Positions 11,661 to 23,784 are shown, counted from the stretch's first letter. The stretch is 64,000 nt of DNA from Symsagittifera roscoffensis (GCF_963678635.1 NC_087063.1:57482759-57546758); one strand, 5' to 3'. Translations and numbers: made by a program. Notes: generated from the letters alone by a model not told the origin.

Positions 11661-12249
11661 TTCCTAAGATGGTGGTATCAGCTTTGGTTGGTTTAGTTTT
11701 ATATTTATTCCATGACTTTAGTTGTCTGATGACTGGGTCGAGGTTTCGGTATTTCTGTAATAATTGTAGTGTAATTTTTTCTGTTGTTGGTAGAAAAAAG
11801 TTTTCTACTTCTATTTTTGATAGGGGTATTGTGTCAAGTGGGTCATGTAGTTTAAAAACTTGATTGATCGTGTATTTTGAATCATTTGGTAACGGTCCTG
11901 ATAAATTTATTATATCAGTTAGTTTTTCCTTTTCTATTAAATGTGTTTTTTTTATGTGGTTGTTCTTTAATTCGTTTTTGTTGAGTTTTATTTTTGATCC
12001 AATGTGAATATGGAATCGGCTTAAACGTAGATGTGCCTAATTAATCAACTTCATATTGGTTGTATTTGACAATCTAAATAGAGTGGAAAATGTTGTAGAT
12101 TAAATATTTATGATTGATCTATGTCAGTTTTTACTGCATATTTACATTCCAATCGTGGTGAAGTTTCATCTTTAGCAAGATAGAGTTTTATAAATTGTGG
12201 TATTTCAACTGTTGTTTTTCTTGTTAGTAGTTCAGGTGGTGTATTTCAA
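11661..12249 (-). pseudogene. Decayed pol sequence between RNase H and integrase
   Basis: By position this must be the RNase H-integrase linker. Short in-frame scraps persist on the minus strand but no motif was recognised. The 68-codon plus-strand frame at 11,657-11,863 is an antisense shadow. Confidence 0.35.
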
Positions 12250-12781
12250 TTAAGAGTTTCATTTAGTGCAAGGTTTTTCCTGCTGTCCATACTAAGTGTA
12301 AATTTGGAAATTTCAATAAAATTAATTGAAATCTTTAAACTCTATGGTTTGGATTTGATTTTTGTGTAAAAAGAAATTTAATAGGTTTGTGATCCGTAAT
12401 CAAAGTGCTGGAAGTATCAAAAATTCGGATTCTGTAAGAGTATATATTATAGCTGTGCATTCTCTCATAAGAGTAGAGAGCCGTAATTCAATGTAAATAG
12501 GCGAGAATTTGCTGATAAAAGATTCATTTTATTCGTTCCATTGTGGGATTGTAGTAATGCTGGACCGATGCAAAAATTTAAAGCATCGCACATTGCATAA
12601 TATGGTTGATTGGGATCTGGAAGTGTGTTGAAAATTCTTCGGTGAGAAGTTTTTTGATTTCTTTAAATCGTGTTTGATATTCTGTTGTCCATTCAAAATT
12701 ATTTTGTTGTCTGAGAATGTTATAGAATGTTCTTAAGTAGAACTGCATTTTATAGACATAGTAACTTAAAAAATTTAACAT
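12250..12781 (-). pseudogene. RNase H region of the gypsy pol (broken)
   Basis: It follows RT in the element's orientation. A frame at 12,781-12,578 matches the RT-RNase H connection (FEWTTEYQTRFKEIKKLL). Further left, with shifts, comes the tether and RNase H end with TDHKPIKFLFTQK at ~12,395-12,350 and FPNLHLVWTAGK. The DHKP...F motif is characteristic of gypsy RNase H. Several stops and shifts interrupt it. It degrades the RNA strand of the hybrid in the intact element. Confidence 0.7.
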
Positions 12782-12899
12782 TCCAAGAAATTCTTGGATT
12801 TTCTTTTTGTTTGTAGATGGCTGAATTTTTGGATTGCATCTGTACGTGATTTCAATGGGGTTATAGTGTTTTTCTCTATAATGTGTCCAAGAAGTTTTA

Positions 12900-13663
12900 C
12901 GCGTGTTAAGAAAAAATTTGATTTGTCTGGGGCTGCTTTCATGTTTTCGTTTAGTAAAATTTAGTTTTATTTCTCTAAAACTGCGAACATTTCATTTTTG
13001 GTTTGGGATTGCATAAAGATATCGTCTAAGTAAGTAATTGCATTTTTCTTGAGTATAAGTGGTTTAAAAATTTTACTCATAAATGCTGAGAAAGCTGCTG
13101 GTCCTAAGGATTTGCCATAGAATAATCGATTGAATTCATATTGTTGATTTCCGATAACCAATTGTGTTAATCGTCGTGATTGTTCATCTAGGGGCATTTG
13201 ATTATATGCACCACTAATGTCTGCGGTTGTGTAGTATTTTCCGTTTTGTTTGTTAGAATTACTTTAATTGGTTCTATTGGCCAATTACATTTAGATTCAT
13301 CAATGAGTGAATTGAGCTATCTAGCGTCTAGAACTATTTTTAGTGATTCTCCTTTGGCTAGAATAACAACAAAATTGACAAAAGTGTTTCCTTTTGGCTG
13401 TTCTTCTTTATTTACTGGAGATATGATTTCGTATTGTTCTAGAATGTCAAGTAATCTATTAACTTTGTCATGTTTGGTACTTTGCTTGCTCTTTGTTTTT
13501 TGAAAACTGCATCAGGTTTCAAGGGTAGATGTAGTGGTGAATTTATTTTTCCAACGTCAAACTTAAATGTGATATAAACTGTTGAATATCTTAATAGTAA
13601 ATCGGCTAATTTGTCAAATTCTTTCTGTGTTATTTGAGAATGTTGAAAATTGAACATTGTCAA
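12900..13663 (-). pseudogene. Ty3/gypsy reverse transcriptase (broken)
   Basis: Copies element RNA to DNA. The N-terminal part is in the frame at 13,663-13,439 (a cysteine-poor thumb-proximal/fingers segment). Fingers residues follow to ~13,200 with one stop. Motif A reads TTADISGAYNQMPLDEQS at the junction with the frame 13,197-12,967. Motif B is FYGKSLGPAAFSAFM, and the catalytic YLDD of motif C lies at 13,021-13,033. Motif order and the YLDD box are diagnostic. At least two frameshifts and one stop prevent expression as one protein. Confidence 0.88.
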
Positions 13664-13837
13664 GAATTTTTGTTGTTATTCTTTATAGTGTGATATTTTG
13701 AATGTTGGTTTAAAATACGGTGTTTTTGTGAAATACATTGTGTTTTTTTTTCGTTGCTTGTTATATTATTTTATGATAATTCTTCGTCAAGAGTTTTTGA
13801 TTGACATATATCTAATTGTTGTAATAAATTATTTAAT

Positions 13838-14041
13838 CTATATGCTAATTCTTTTGTGTCCTAGAGGTAGGGTTATTTTATGTGGTGAGTAAATATATAC
13901 ATTGTAGTTTGTTAAGGTTGAGCCTTGTGCAGTTGCTAGTCTACTGATTGATTTCGCAGGTGTTAGTTTTGGATGTATAATTTTGATTTCATTCCAGGTT
14001 GGAATTTTAATGATATTTGATTTTGTTCCAGAGTCTATCAA
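13838..14041 (-). pseudogene. Retroelement aspartic protease
   Basis: A short minus-strand frame beginning LIDSGTKSNIIKI, with the catalytic DSG at about 14,031-14,038, placed between gag and RT as in gypsy elements. It ends at the frame break at 13,838. The domain is shorter than usual (~68 of ~100 residues), so the second half, including the ILG-like motif, is lost or out of frame. Role in the live element: cleavage of Gag-Pol. Confidence 0.65.
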
Positions 14042-14083
14042 AAAATCTATTTAAAGGTCTGGTGGTTAAAATTCTATACTTTT

Positions 14084-14835
14084 TTAGCTTTCTAGAGAAA
14101 TGGTATAGTCCAAATCATTTCTTTTGGTGGTTCTTTTGGTATATTTTGGTAAAAAACGATTTGTACTAGAACATGTTACGTGTTCTTTTTCGGGTTCGTG
14201 TAATGTCGTTGCTTCTTTTGCTTCTTTCTCTATTGGTATGTTATTACTCCTAGGTCTAATGTAATAATTTAAAAGAATTTCCAATTGATTTTCATAGACA
14301 TATGAATGAAAAGGTTTTTCGTAAGTGACAGTTTCATAGTCATTTTCAACTTCTATCATGTTGACTAAAATTGTGTTTTCTGTATCGCTTTCACTGTCTG
14401 TAGATTCGCAATTAATGTGATTTAATTGTAATTCAGTACTTTCCGTGTTATCAATACCAGAAATGATATTGTCCAAATCTTTTCTTTTGGTGGTTCTTTT
14501 GGTATATTTTGTTAAAAAATGAATTGTACTAGAACATGTTATTTGTTTTTTTTTCAGGTTCGTGTAATGTCGTTGCTTCTTTTGCTTCTTGCTCTTTTGG
14601 TATGTTATTACTTCTAGGTCTAATGTAATAATTTAAAAGAAGTTCCAGTTGATTTTCATAGACATGTGAATGAAAAGGTTGTTCGGAAGTGACAGTTTCA
14701 TAGTCATTTTCAACTTCTATCATGTTGACTAAAATTGTGTTTTCTGTATCGCTTTCACTGTCTGTAGATTCGCAATTAATGTGATTTGATTGTAATTCAG
14801 TACTTTCGGTGTTATCAATACCAGGGGGTTCTAAA
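14084..14835 (-). repeat. Internal tandem duplication at the gag C-terminus
   Basis: About 375 bp repeated head to tail: 14,465-14,835 and 14,084-14,464. Both encode the same acidic segment (GIDNTESTEL... ESTDSESDTENTILVNM ... NYYIRPRSNN). The copies differ by scattered substitutions and both remain open, so the duplication arose before or during the coding life of the element. Confidence 0.85.
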
Positions 14836-17800
14836 TTGGTTTCTTCAATTGTTTGTACTTGATTTATTTGTCTTTGATGTTTTGGTGTATTGCTTCTATA
14901 TTTGTTTTGAGAATCTGGATAACGTGTATTATCTCTATGGGGTGACTGAGAGTAGTTTCTTTGTCTTTTGTTATAGTTTGAGTTACTTTTTTGTGAGTTA
15001 TCTCGTGATCGGTTTTGATAATTGTTGTAATTAGATCTGTGGTGATTTGATCTGTTGTTTAAATAATCTCGTGATCTGTTGTTTTGATACCGTGGATTTC
15101 GATTATTTGAGTAGCTTCTGTTTCTATTGTTGGAATAATTTCTAGGTCTATTGTACGATGAATTTCCTGATCTATCATTTGAATAGTGTCTATTCCTAGA
15201 GTGTGAATGGGAACTGTTATCAAATGAATAAGCTGGTCTGTTTGAGTTTGATCGTGAACAATTATTTTCGATATTGAGTATTTCGACTATTTGATCCACT
15301 ATATCTGTTTTGTGATAAATTACAAGAGTTTCTTTGGTCTGGTGATCTACCTCTGTAGTTAGAGTTATAAGGTGATTGATTTCTTGAATAATTTGAACTG
15401 TTTGGAAGTTGTTTTCCAGAACTATTATCATTGTGAATGTTTTTATTTGGTAAATTTTGATCTTTTTTCATGTATTGATAAAATGCTCTGTTTGGTTCCT
15501 TGTACTTTTGTGGTTTATTCCGGTTGTCTTATTGTTTTTGTCTCTATTCAGCAATGCTATGTCCGTATCTTTGGCGATAGTTACACAATTTTTTGAAAGA
15601 TGGTTTACCTTTAAATTTGGGTTTTTCTCGTATATGTTCAAAATTTCAGTGATTTTTTCGGATAAATATATATCTGAGTTGTGTATGTTTTTATTTGTGT
15701 TGTAGTGGTTTGAATATTATTAACATGTTTTAGTTTTAGATTTTCTGTTTCTTCTATTTTCATAGTGATTTCTGCTTGTTCTAGTTAATCAACTAGCTTT
15801 CTAAAATCCAAATCTGGTTCTCGAATTGAGGAAGGATGTGGTGCTCTCTTTTTGATTGCTATTTTTCGTTATTGAGGTGTTAAGGTCATCATTAAACTCT
15901 CTGTTATTTTTGTGTTTTTATAATCATGAGTGTTGAGTGAAAATGCTTTTCGGATTAGTGTTTCGATCCTTACTGCTAGTTCTTCGGTCGTTTTGTTTGG
16001 TAGTCTAGGAACTTCATTGCATAAAACTCTTTGATGTTTTTTGTTCCTTTCAGAATCAAACATTTTTTTTGAAAATTCTTGAATGAAACTTTTCCAATCT
16101 GATTTTATTTCTAGAGGTAAAACCGAAAACCTTTGTGAGTTTTGATTAGATTTGCTCTGACTGCATTTAAATAATCTTCTACAGAACATTCAGGGTCTGT
16201 ACCTGTAAATACCATTAATGGCCTGTTTGATGTTTTTGACGATGCACCCATTAGGTATGGATTCATAGTCCTTTGGAGTGATTCTGCGGCATTTGGCATT
16301 TGTGAAAATTTGTAAGTTGAATCTTTGTGATTTCATGTTGTTGTAAGTATTAGGGTAGCGGGATTTCATTTTGCATTCGCGTTGGTTGATAAAAATCTGT
16401 TTTAACCGGGTTTTGTGATTAAAGATTATTAATTTGAGATGCTATATTTGGTCAAGGTTGTCACATATGTTGTTCTTGTGTATATGGTTCAAAAATATCT
16501 GGTTGATTTACGTGATAAGAGTGGAGTCTTTGGCTTTGAAAAAATTGTTGATGATTTTGGTTATAAAAACCTTCAACATCTGGTGAAATCTAATTCGATG
16601 TATAATAAGGTGTTTTATTTCTATTCTGGTTTTGCTGTCTATTGTTTTAATTTTGCTGAAAAAATGGATAGTTTTCACTTGGGTCTTGTGAAACTCGTGG
16701 ATAATCAATAAAAATTAATGAGTTTGATGTTGCTTGTTGGAAATTTTGTCTTTGTGAAAATAAACGATTTTGCGTGTTTGCACGAGAGGGTTTAGTCGTT
16801 TGTGGTCTACTTACATAGTTATAATTATGTTCTGCAAAATTATTTCTAGTGAATGTTCTTCGTTTTTGCGTTGATTTCGTCATTGGTCTAGGTAATCCAT
16901 TTGTGAATTTTTTGGAACAACGGAGGGTTTAACCGTAGGTTGTAGTTACCTGTGGTAAAGTTGGATTTTTGGGTCTTGGAGTCGTAAGATTTGACTGTAT
17001 TGGTGAAATTTTTTGTTGTGTTGTTGTTGTTACTGTTTCAACTACTTCTTGCTTTGTGAAATGTGATAGTGTCTGAATATCTACATGTGTAAAAAATCTA
17101 GTTCCATTTAGGTTTTCTTGTTGTATGATGGTTGAGTTTCAACTATTATTTCCTATTCTATCGGGTAGAAATGAATTATAATTTAAAAGTGTTGCGTCAG
17201 TTGTGAATGGAATTACTTTAAAATACTCTTTGTCAATGGAAATTGTGCTAATTGCATGACTTGAAATATCTGTTGGTATGTTGAAGAAAAGTGGATGAGA
17301 CCCTTCGGGGTCCCAAACATAATCTGATTGTTCTGCTAAGACAGTGTCATCAGTTGAATTTTGAAGTCTAAAATTTTGTTCTGGCTTGTGAGGTTAAACC
17401 AATATTATGTGTAAAATAATCAATAATAAACCAGGCTAAGATTTTTTGTAAATCGTGTTTAACATTTTGCGAAACTTCGTTACTGGTTAAATTTTCACGG
17501 ATTGTATTAAAAACTCAGAGAATACTGCAATTTCATGTCTTACAGCTGTGTGTCTTGATGATTGAAATAGTGAAGTTCCTTGATATATCTTTTTTCTAGT
17601 ATAGAAAGATAACTATAAATTATTTTAAATACATCGTTAGTGAATAGTGAATTCGCTCTTTGTGAGTTTTGATGTTGTATATTTTTTATATATTCTGTGA
17701 ATACTTTTGAAAACTCTATATCTACATCGTCTGTTTGAAGTAGATATCTGCCATGAAATTTACTTAGTGAATGATTTCTATGATGTAAATTCCGTACTGT

Positions 17801-18004
17801 TGTGTTATGTCACATCTTCCTTTTAAATAGTGATCAATAATTTGTCTTTTGATTTTTACTTCTGGAAATTCTGCTGTGTTGGACTAACTCCTTTTTTTGC
17901 GATTAAATTTTGGCAAAATTGTGTTTGTCCTCTATCATCAGTGAGTGAATTGATTAAAAATGGAAGGATGGAGTTTTCGTCTTCGCTTTCTTCATTTTGA
18001 CTCA
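14084..18004 (-). pseudogene. gag of the gypsy element (broken)
   Basis: The plausible start is the ATG at 18,002-18,004, giving an acidic N-terminus (MSQNEESEDENS). The N-terminal ~1 kb is badly broken. A Gln/Asn-rich segment lies at 16,883-16,647. The capsid-like core is at 16,299-15,869 (PECSVEDYLNAVRANLI, then LPLEIKSDWKSFIQEFS). A CCHC zinc-knuckle relic lies near 15,600-15,550 (CNYRQRYGHSIAE then a stop): one Cys has become Arg and the last Cys codon a stop. An Arg/Ser/Asn-rich tail runs over 15,431-14,529, and the last ~370 bp is duplicated. Gag packages element RNA. Intact gag would be unusually long, which partly reflects the duplication. Confidence 0.7.
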
Positions 18005-18168
18005 TTTTGTGTTTTATGATTGTTAATTTGTAGTTTTCAATGTTTTTTATTGGTTGATTCCAATTGTATAGACGTACTCGTTTGTTTTTGTATGTTTTTT
18101 TTATTCTTCGTTTTCCTTGTATTGATGATTGTGATGTGGTTTCTTAGTCAGAAAAATATAATGTATCA

Positions 18169-18444
18169 TTAACTTGGTAATTTTTTTATGGAGTCTTTTA
18201 TTCTGTAAAAATCTTCTAAATTACTTGTTTCTGATTCGGAGACTGCGTTCCTTCGATTTAAAAATCTTTTTCGTGTAATCTGTCTTTGTTTGCCTAAAAG
18301 TTTTCTTGTGATTGTTTGTCGTTTTGTTCTAATATATCCTACTGATTTTTTGTGTGGAGTAATTACGAGATCATATTTTTCGTTGTCTATTTCACAATTG
18401 TGTAATTTGATTGTTTGTTTATTTCCTAATTTGTCTATTGACAT
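18169..18444 (-). CDS. Small basic ORF upstream of gag, unknown
   Basis: A 91-codon minus-strand frame with a basic middle (KRQTITRKLLGKQRQITRKR) and an acidic-aromatic end (SNLEDFYRIKDSIKKLPS). It lies ~165 bp upstream of the presumed gag start within the same element. It may be a leader ORF or the true N-terminal part of gag separated by a frameshift. I do not recognise it. Confidence 0.3.
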   Translation of the reverse strand: MSIDKLGNKQTIKLHNCEIDNEKYDLVITPHKKSVGYIRTKRQTITRKLLGKQRQITRKRFLNRRNAVSESETSNLEDFYRIKDSIKKLPS

Positions 18445-19239
18445 AAGGTTTAGGATGATTGGGAATAATGATTTTTACTGTCTTAAACTGTTAATTCTTA
18501 CAATTTTTTGTGGTTAACCTAACTTGGGTCATGTATTTCAGGAATGAAGAGAAAAGTATATATCGATTCCTGAGAATAATTTTTACTTTCTCGTGGCTAG
18601 TCTAAGTTAGTCTAAGGTGTTAAAATCTTACTTAGGGGTAGTGATTGTGTTCAAGGGTTGGAGAATAGTAAATCAATCCACAAGGTTCAGGTATAATTAG
18701 AACACAAGTAGTTCGTTAGATACTATTTTAAACTTACTAAGTTTAAGTATTATCCTGGGTGAGGTAAGAGGGTGGGGGGGGGTCTAATGAAGGATGAATA
18801 ACCGAAGTTCTTCACTGTTTATCCTAATTGGAATGGTTAGTGTGATTGAAGTCTTGGGTCTTGAGAAAGGGTTGGATAGTGAATCGACGTTTGAGATCGT
18901 TAGACACTTTTCTAAATAAGTGGGGGAGAACAAAATTGTTCTATTTGATCCAAGGATAAGCCTTGATGATCAGGATATAAAATTAATGAAATCAAATTTA
19001 ATTCAGTTGAAAGTGAATTAAAGATCCAAGGAATGCCTTGATGATCTGTTAAGTTTAGAAAGTATTACTTTAAATGAAAATAAGAATTAAGATAGGCCTT
19101 TATAATTTAAAATATGGTTTCATTGATAGAAAACTTTAGTTTTATTAGTTTTGATGATGTTAATGGGTTTTTGATTCGCTGTTATGTTTTAGGTGATGAA
19201 GCTGAGATGAAGAGATGATTTATGTATACTAACAATTTA
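18445..19239 (-). other. 5' leader region of the gypsy element
   Basis: About 800 bp with no sustained frame, containing a G-rich run at 18,772-18,782. Repeated 'GATCCAAGGA(A/T)...GCCTTGATGATC' words at ~18,955-18,976 and ~19,023-19,043 form an imperfect direct repeat. No primer-binding site could be fixed. Confidence 0.35.
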
Positions 19240-19473
19240 CTACGTCCGGGGTCTTTTTCCAATACCGGGTAGTTCTCGTATTGTTTGGAATAATGGCTCT
19301 GATCTATTGAATCGTAGAGACATTTCAATTAAATTGTTGTCATGTAACATTTTTGGAAATGTTTTTTGTCTAAGTCTAATCAATTTGGTTAGTTCTAAGC
19401 TAATTTGATTTTTTAAGGTCTTGTTAGAGACTTTTGGTCGCACCAGATGAGTTGGGATGGAAGGTCTACCTTA
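19240..19473 (-). CDS. Small ORF next to the candidate 5' LTR, unknown
   Basis: A minus-strand frame, open from a stop near 19,472 to 19,240, encodes ~75 residues rich in Leu, Arg and Lys (ISLELTKLIRLRQKTFPK) and ends GIGKRPRT. It sits between the candidate 5' LTR and the leader. No family recognised. The reverse complement of the stretch around 19,430-19,446 begins TGGTGCGACC, which also looks like a tRNA primer-binding site, so the ORF may be fortuitous. Confidence 0.25.
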
Positions 19474-19527
19474 TAGAGTAATTTCGGAAAAGGTACACCG
19501 TCTGCTCGTCACGCTATCTTATTTTCG

Positions 19528-19805
19528 GCCGGATAGATTCGTGCAACTTCTTAGTCTAATACCGATCTTAATCTTACTCTTATATCTCTTAGTCTCAATA
19601 GATCTAGAGTATACTGGTTTTGTTACGAGTCGGTCTCTTGGAGGAAGCAACTAAGTTGTAAGTTAAATTCAAATTACTCTGGGGCTGAAATTACAAATAA
19701 GTGGGTTGTTAGCTTGATGGACTGTGATTGGTTAGTCTTTAATATTTTATAGGGATAAAATTTCTAAATTATAACGAATAATAAATTATAGTTTGGAGCT
19801 GGTTC
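19528..19805 (-). repeat. Candidate 5' LTR of the Ty3/gypsy element
   Basis: A direct-repeat partner of 2,538-2,835 with roughly nine in ten bases the same by eye; it is shorter by one small internal indel. It is upstream of gag in the element's orientation. Ends are not canonical TG/CA. Confidence 0.55.
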
Positions 19806-20269
19806 TAATTTGAGTTCGTTTGTGCAAAAGTCATTTCGTCAAGGCTTAAAAGTTTTTCGTCAATCGGTCCATCCATCATGAGATTATCCCCCCTTATACA
19901 GATTTGCAACCCCTATAGGTTAGAGCAGTAAGTTAACATTAGAGCATTCTTTTCATAATTCGAGCTTTGCTGCGTTGTAATGGGTCGAATTTGACTAAAC
20001 TAACTTTCTACACAAATATCCCTCCCCCTCCCACCCTGTCTTGAAAAAGGGGTACCTGTTAAGTAGATCCTAAATCATTTCTGTCAACATAAATCAAGTT
20101 CGAATGACACTCTGCGCCGGCAATTGCCTGGTCAATTCATAATCATTGCGTGTCCGCGTGTCTCTGAACTAGTAAAGCTTGCAATAAATACCAGCGGGTT
20201 TCATTGTTTGTTTTCTTTGTGATTTTTGCGAAAAAAGTAGAATTTTTGAATACTCATTCCTTATTGGCT
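19806..20269. other. AT-rich spacer
   Basis: No gene recognised. It contains C-rich runs (CCCTCCCCCTCCCACCC near 20,020) and nothing repeated elsewhere that I could see. Confidence 0.35.
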
Positions 20270-21330
20270 ACCCGGAATGATCAAAAACACTAGTCATACA
20301 ATTTCCATATATGTAAAAATGCTAGTCATACACTTTCCATGCAATTCCATACGTACAGAAAATTGCATGAAAGGTCTATGATTAGTATTTTTTCATATAT
20401 GGAAATTGTATGACTAGCATTTTTCCATAAACCAAAAACTTTAATTTTTTACATTTCAATTTCTCAAAATTTTTTGGTTGTGTTCGTAACCAAACACAAA
20501 TGACATAAACCTTGATTACTCAAACGTAGTAACCAAAGGTTTGGCCGTCTCGCATTAAAAATGCATTGGGAACAGCCTGATTTTTGTTACGTCTGTCCCA
20601 CACAAATAATATAACGAAAGTAATGAACTTTTAAATTTTGGCAACAATTTTCAAAGACGATTATTTCTAAAATTTGAATTTTCAAATTACAAGACATTGA
20701 TCGAGGCTTACAAAAACTTGTGTCACACAAAAGAAAGAGGAGTTTAAAGCGTTTTTGAAAAAAGTTATGAAGAGAAAAGGAAAAAAAATCCAATATTAGT
20801 ATATCCAGGACTACGTTATGCACACAAAAAATAAATTTTGCATGCAAATTTTTTTTCTTCAAAAATGTTTGCTTGAATAAAAAAAAAACACAAAAAAATT
20901 TCGCCATCAAAAAAATGCTAGTCATACAATTTCCATATATGGAAATTGTATGACTACTGTTTTTTTTTTCAGAAAACAAATATAAAAAAAGTCAAAGTTT
21001 TCAGTTGTAGCAGCCCAAAAAACGCTTGAATGTTTCGCCAGCAGTTGAACTGATTGTTCGAAGCTTTTTTTTCGAAATTTTTTTTTAAATGATAATCATA
21101 CAATTTCCATATATGGAAATTGTATGATTAGCAATTTTTTCATACCATTTTTTCTCCTTTTTTTATGAAGAGACCAATTTCGATACCAAAAAAACTATAA
21201 AATACCTTTGAAATTTGATTAAACTCATTTTGCAAAAATGTATGAAATTTGTATGACTAGCATTTTTCCATAGACTAAGTATATGAAATTGTATGATTAG
21301 CATTTTCGGTCTATGGAGGTCAACCCGGGT
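20270..21330. mobile_element. Non-autonomous inverted-repeat element R3 with perfect palindromes
   Basis: The ends are inverted copies. The left begins ACCCGG...TGATCAAAAACACTAGTCATACAATTT; the right, read on the minus strand, begins ACCCGGGTTGACC...AAAATGCTAATCATACAATTT. Inside are several copies of a palindromic module around AATTTCCATATATGGAAATT. Two of these are perfect 38-bp palindromes, at 20,919-20,956 and 21,093-21,130. No transposase frame; the 130-codon minus frame at 20,587-20,979 is Phe/Lys-rich low complexity. Relatives of the module occur at 24,730-25,045, 41,803-42,440 and 2,380-2,520. Confidence 0.6.
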
Positions 21331-23398
21331 AATAAATTTTTTATCATGCTTTCTATATATTTTTATTTCATAGCGCTAAATGTTTGCATTAAGTCAACAT
21401 AGGGGTTTTAATAAATCAAATTGAAGAACTGACTTCGCGAGTGAAGAAGCGGGTTACAAAAAATTTTACAAGCTACCTGGATTCTTTAAAACACCCGCAA
21501 TGAGATTCCATGATTAATACTTGCACATAATATGTTTTCATGGTCTGTGTTTGTTAAAATCTAAAATAATCAATTATAATGGATTAATATTCGATCATAA
21601 AACAATTAAAATAGAAATCAATATAATCCCTTAGAATGGACGTTAATTGATATTAATGGAATATAAAAGATTTTCATGAGTAAGATTCTAATTTTTCCAA
21701 AACCTGGAAAACAAATTTTCAACGCTTGAAAGATGTAATCGCTAATTTTGCTTTTACATTTGGCTAAAGCAAGAAGTTTGATAATTTTCTATTTTTCTTT
21801 TTTGATCTAATTGTCCACCCCTGATTCTAGTCTGACAATGACTCCCACCAAATTCACTTCTTTTTTAAACTGCCATCTTCTACTGCCCACCACTTACCCC
21901 TTACTTACACGAGCTGTAAACTTGGGCGCATTTAACTTTGAGTTTTAAAAATGAGAAGACCTGGGCTTGAAGTGTGGGAGATAAGAATTTGCAATATTTA
22001 ATTACATGCGAGTAGGTTTGGAAGTCGATTAAGCTGTGAGTAATGCAGAAAAAGCTGCAAGTTTTGCAGAATGTTTAGAAAAAACCATAAAAGTTATAAG
22101 TTATTATAAACGATGAAAATGGATTTAAGCGGATCATAATGTATTTTTTCCCCAAAATTATTGAATTATAATAGACCTGGTTAATTCTGTTTTCGAAAAG
22201 GTTTTTTAGTCCAGACAGTGCAACTACACCCATTATTGATCACACAAAATTTCAATGTTATAATTGTTGTTTTTTACTATTGTAGCAACTGTGACGTAAT
22301 TTTGTTCTCCAATTCAATCATACCCTTCCTTCCACACAACAAAAACCCCAAACTTTTTGTAAAAGTATTAGATTTCAATCAAAACTTCTTTGCGATAATT
22401 ACTGTTATCTCAAATTTTTGAAGAACTTGCTCTACAGTTTACTACTTTTACAGGCTGTTCCAAGTTTACTGATCAAAACCCAAAATCAGACCATTTCATC
22501 AATCATTTTGACTAAGTGATTTTATCTAACTTTTCATTCTTTGAAAAAAAATTGAACTAACGCACAAATGGAATGTCAGCATAAAACAATCAGTTCGCAA
22601 AAACTTATGAAAAAAACTGAAATTCAAACTTAGCAAATCGCCGAAAATCAATGAAGGTTTTTGGGACAAATTGCAAGCAAAGTTCCTTATGTTAAAAAAA
22701 GATGATATAGACTTGGAAAAAAGTATTTGAATGAGCAAAATTGATGGATCAGGATAATTTATTAAAAATAACAACTCTGGATTTCTTTTTTTTTCAAGGC
22801 TTGTTTTGTTTTAAAATCTCTTCTTTGCCAAAAGTTCGTGCTGTTTTGATTAGTTTTGATTTCCTCTATGATTTTTTTCTGATTTTTTTTTTAAACAAAA
22901 CAAAATTGCTGGTATCAGATCAAATCTGAAAACTTTTCCAATTCTTTTTTTTTCTCGACAAAATAGCTTTTGGTTTGCGAAAATGATGAACATTGATTAA
23001 GAAACTGATGAGCGTTGAGGAGCACTAAGTAAGATTTTTCTTGTGTTACGGACTGCTGCAAGTCAAAACAGTGCTTCAAAAGATTTGAAAAATGCTTCAG
23101 TTTTTTTTTCTCAATAAATTAGTCTCCTCAAAAATGCTACACAATAGGGTCACTATTAAGTATGAAAAACGGATATTAAGAAACTTGAGCATATTTTGTC
23201 TTCAAAAACAAAAGCATCAATTCCCTTTTTTTCTCGCTAAACTATGCAAATAAAGCGGTAACGATTCATTTGTAAGTTGGGACCCTTTCAACTAAAACGT
23301 AAAAACCAAATATTAGCTGAACAAAAGGAGCACTGCTAGTCCATCTAAACAACTGATCACACCTTTGTTGGCAGCGTCTGACTGAAAGAGAGGGATTG
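21331..23398. other. AT-rich intergenic stretch
   Basis: About 2 kb with only short, low-complexity open frames (Phe/Asn/Lys-rich) on both strands, and no RNA gene or dispersed repeat that I recognise. Confidence 0.4.
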
Positions 23399-23545
<147 letters not shown>

Positions 23546-23784
23546 CTCGTATACTTTAGGTATCAAATATAATTGATCTGGAAAAAAAACGGAAATCTCA
23601 TTCTCCAAATTTTGCCATGGGTTTCATTCCCAAAAAAACAAAGCCAACTTTTGAATGGAAAAAAAATCAATCACATTTTGGTTTAAAAGCAGATTGCAGG
23701 TCAATTGAACAAACTTTTTGTTGCAAAGCTACAAAAACTGTTGTTAAAATATTTCTATCCCATAACCAGCATCTAAAATATCAT

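Larger units (their letters stand above)
2538..19805 (-). mobile_element. Decayed Ty3/gypsy-type LTR retroelement with extra post-integrase ORFs
   Basis: On the minus strand, right to left: leader, gag, protease, RT, RNase H and integrase, then two further coding blocks, bracketed by candidate LTRs. RT before integrase identifies Ty3/gypsy rather than Copia order. At ~17.3 kb it is far longer than typical elements (5-8 kb), because of coding blocks after integrase, a long 3' stretch and later expansions. Frameshifts and stops occur in every domain, so it is non-functional. No other large element is visibly nested inside it. Confidence 0.8.

Noticed and set aside
20587-20979. 130-codon Phe/Lys-rich minus-strand ORF
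   Set aside because: Low complexity, lies over an R3 palindrome, no domain.
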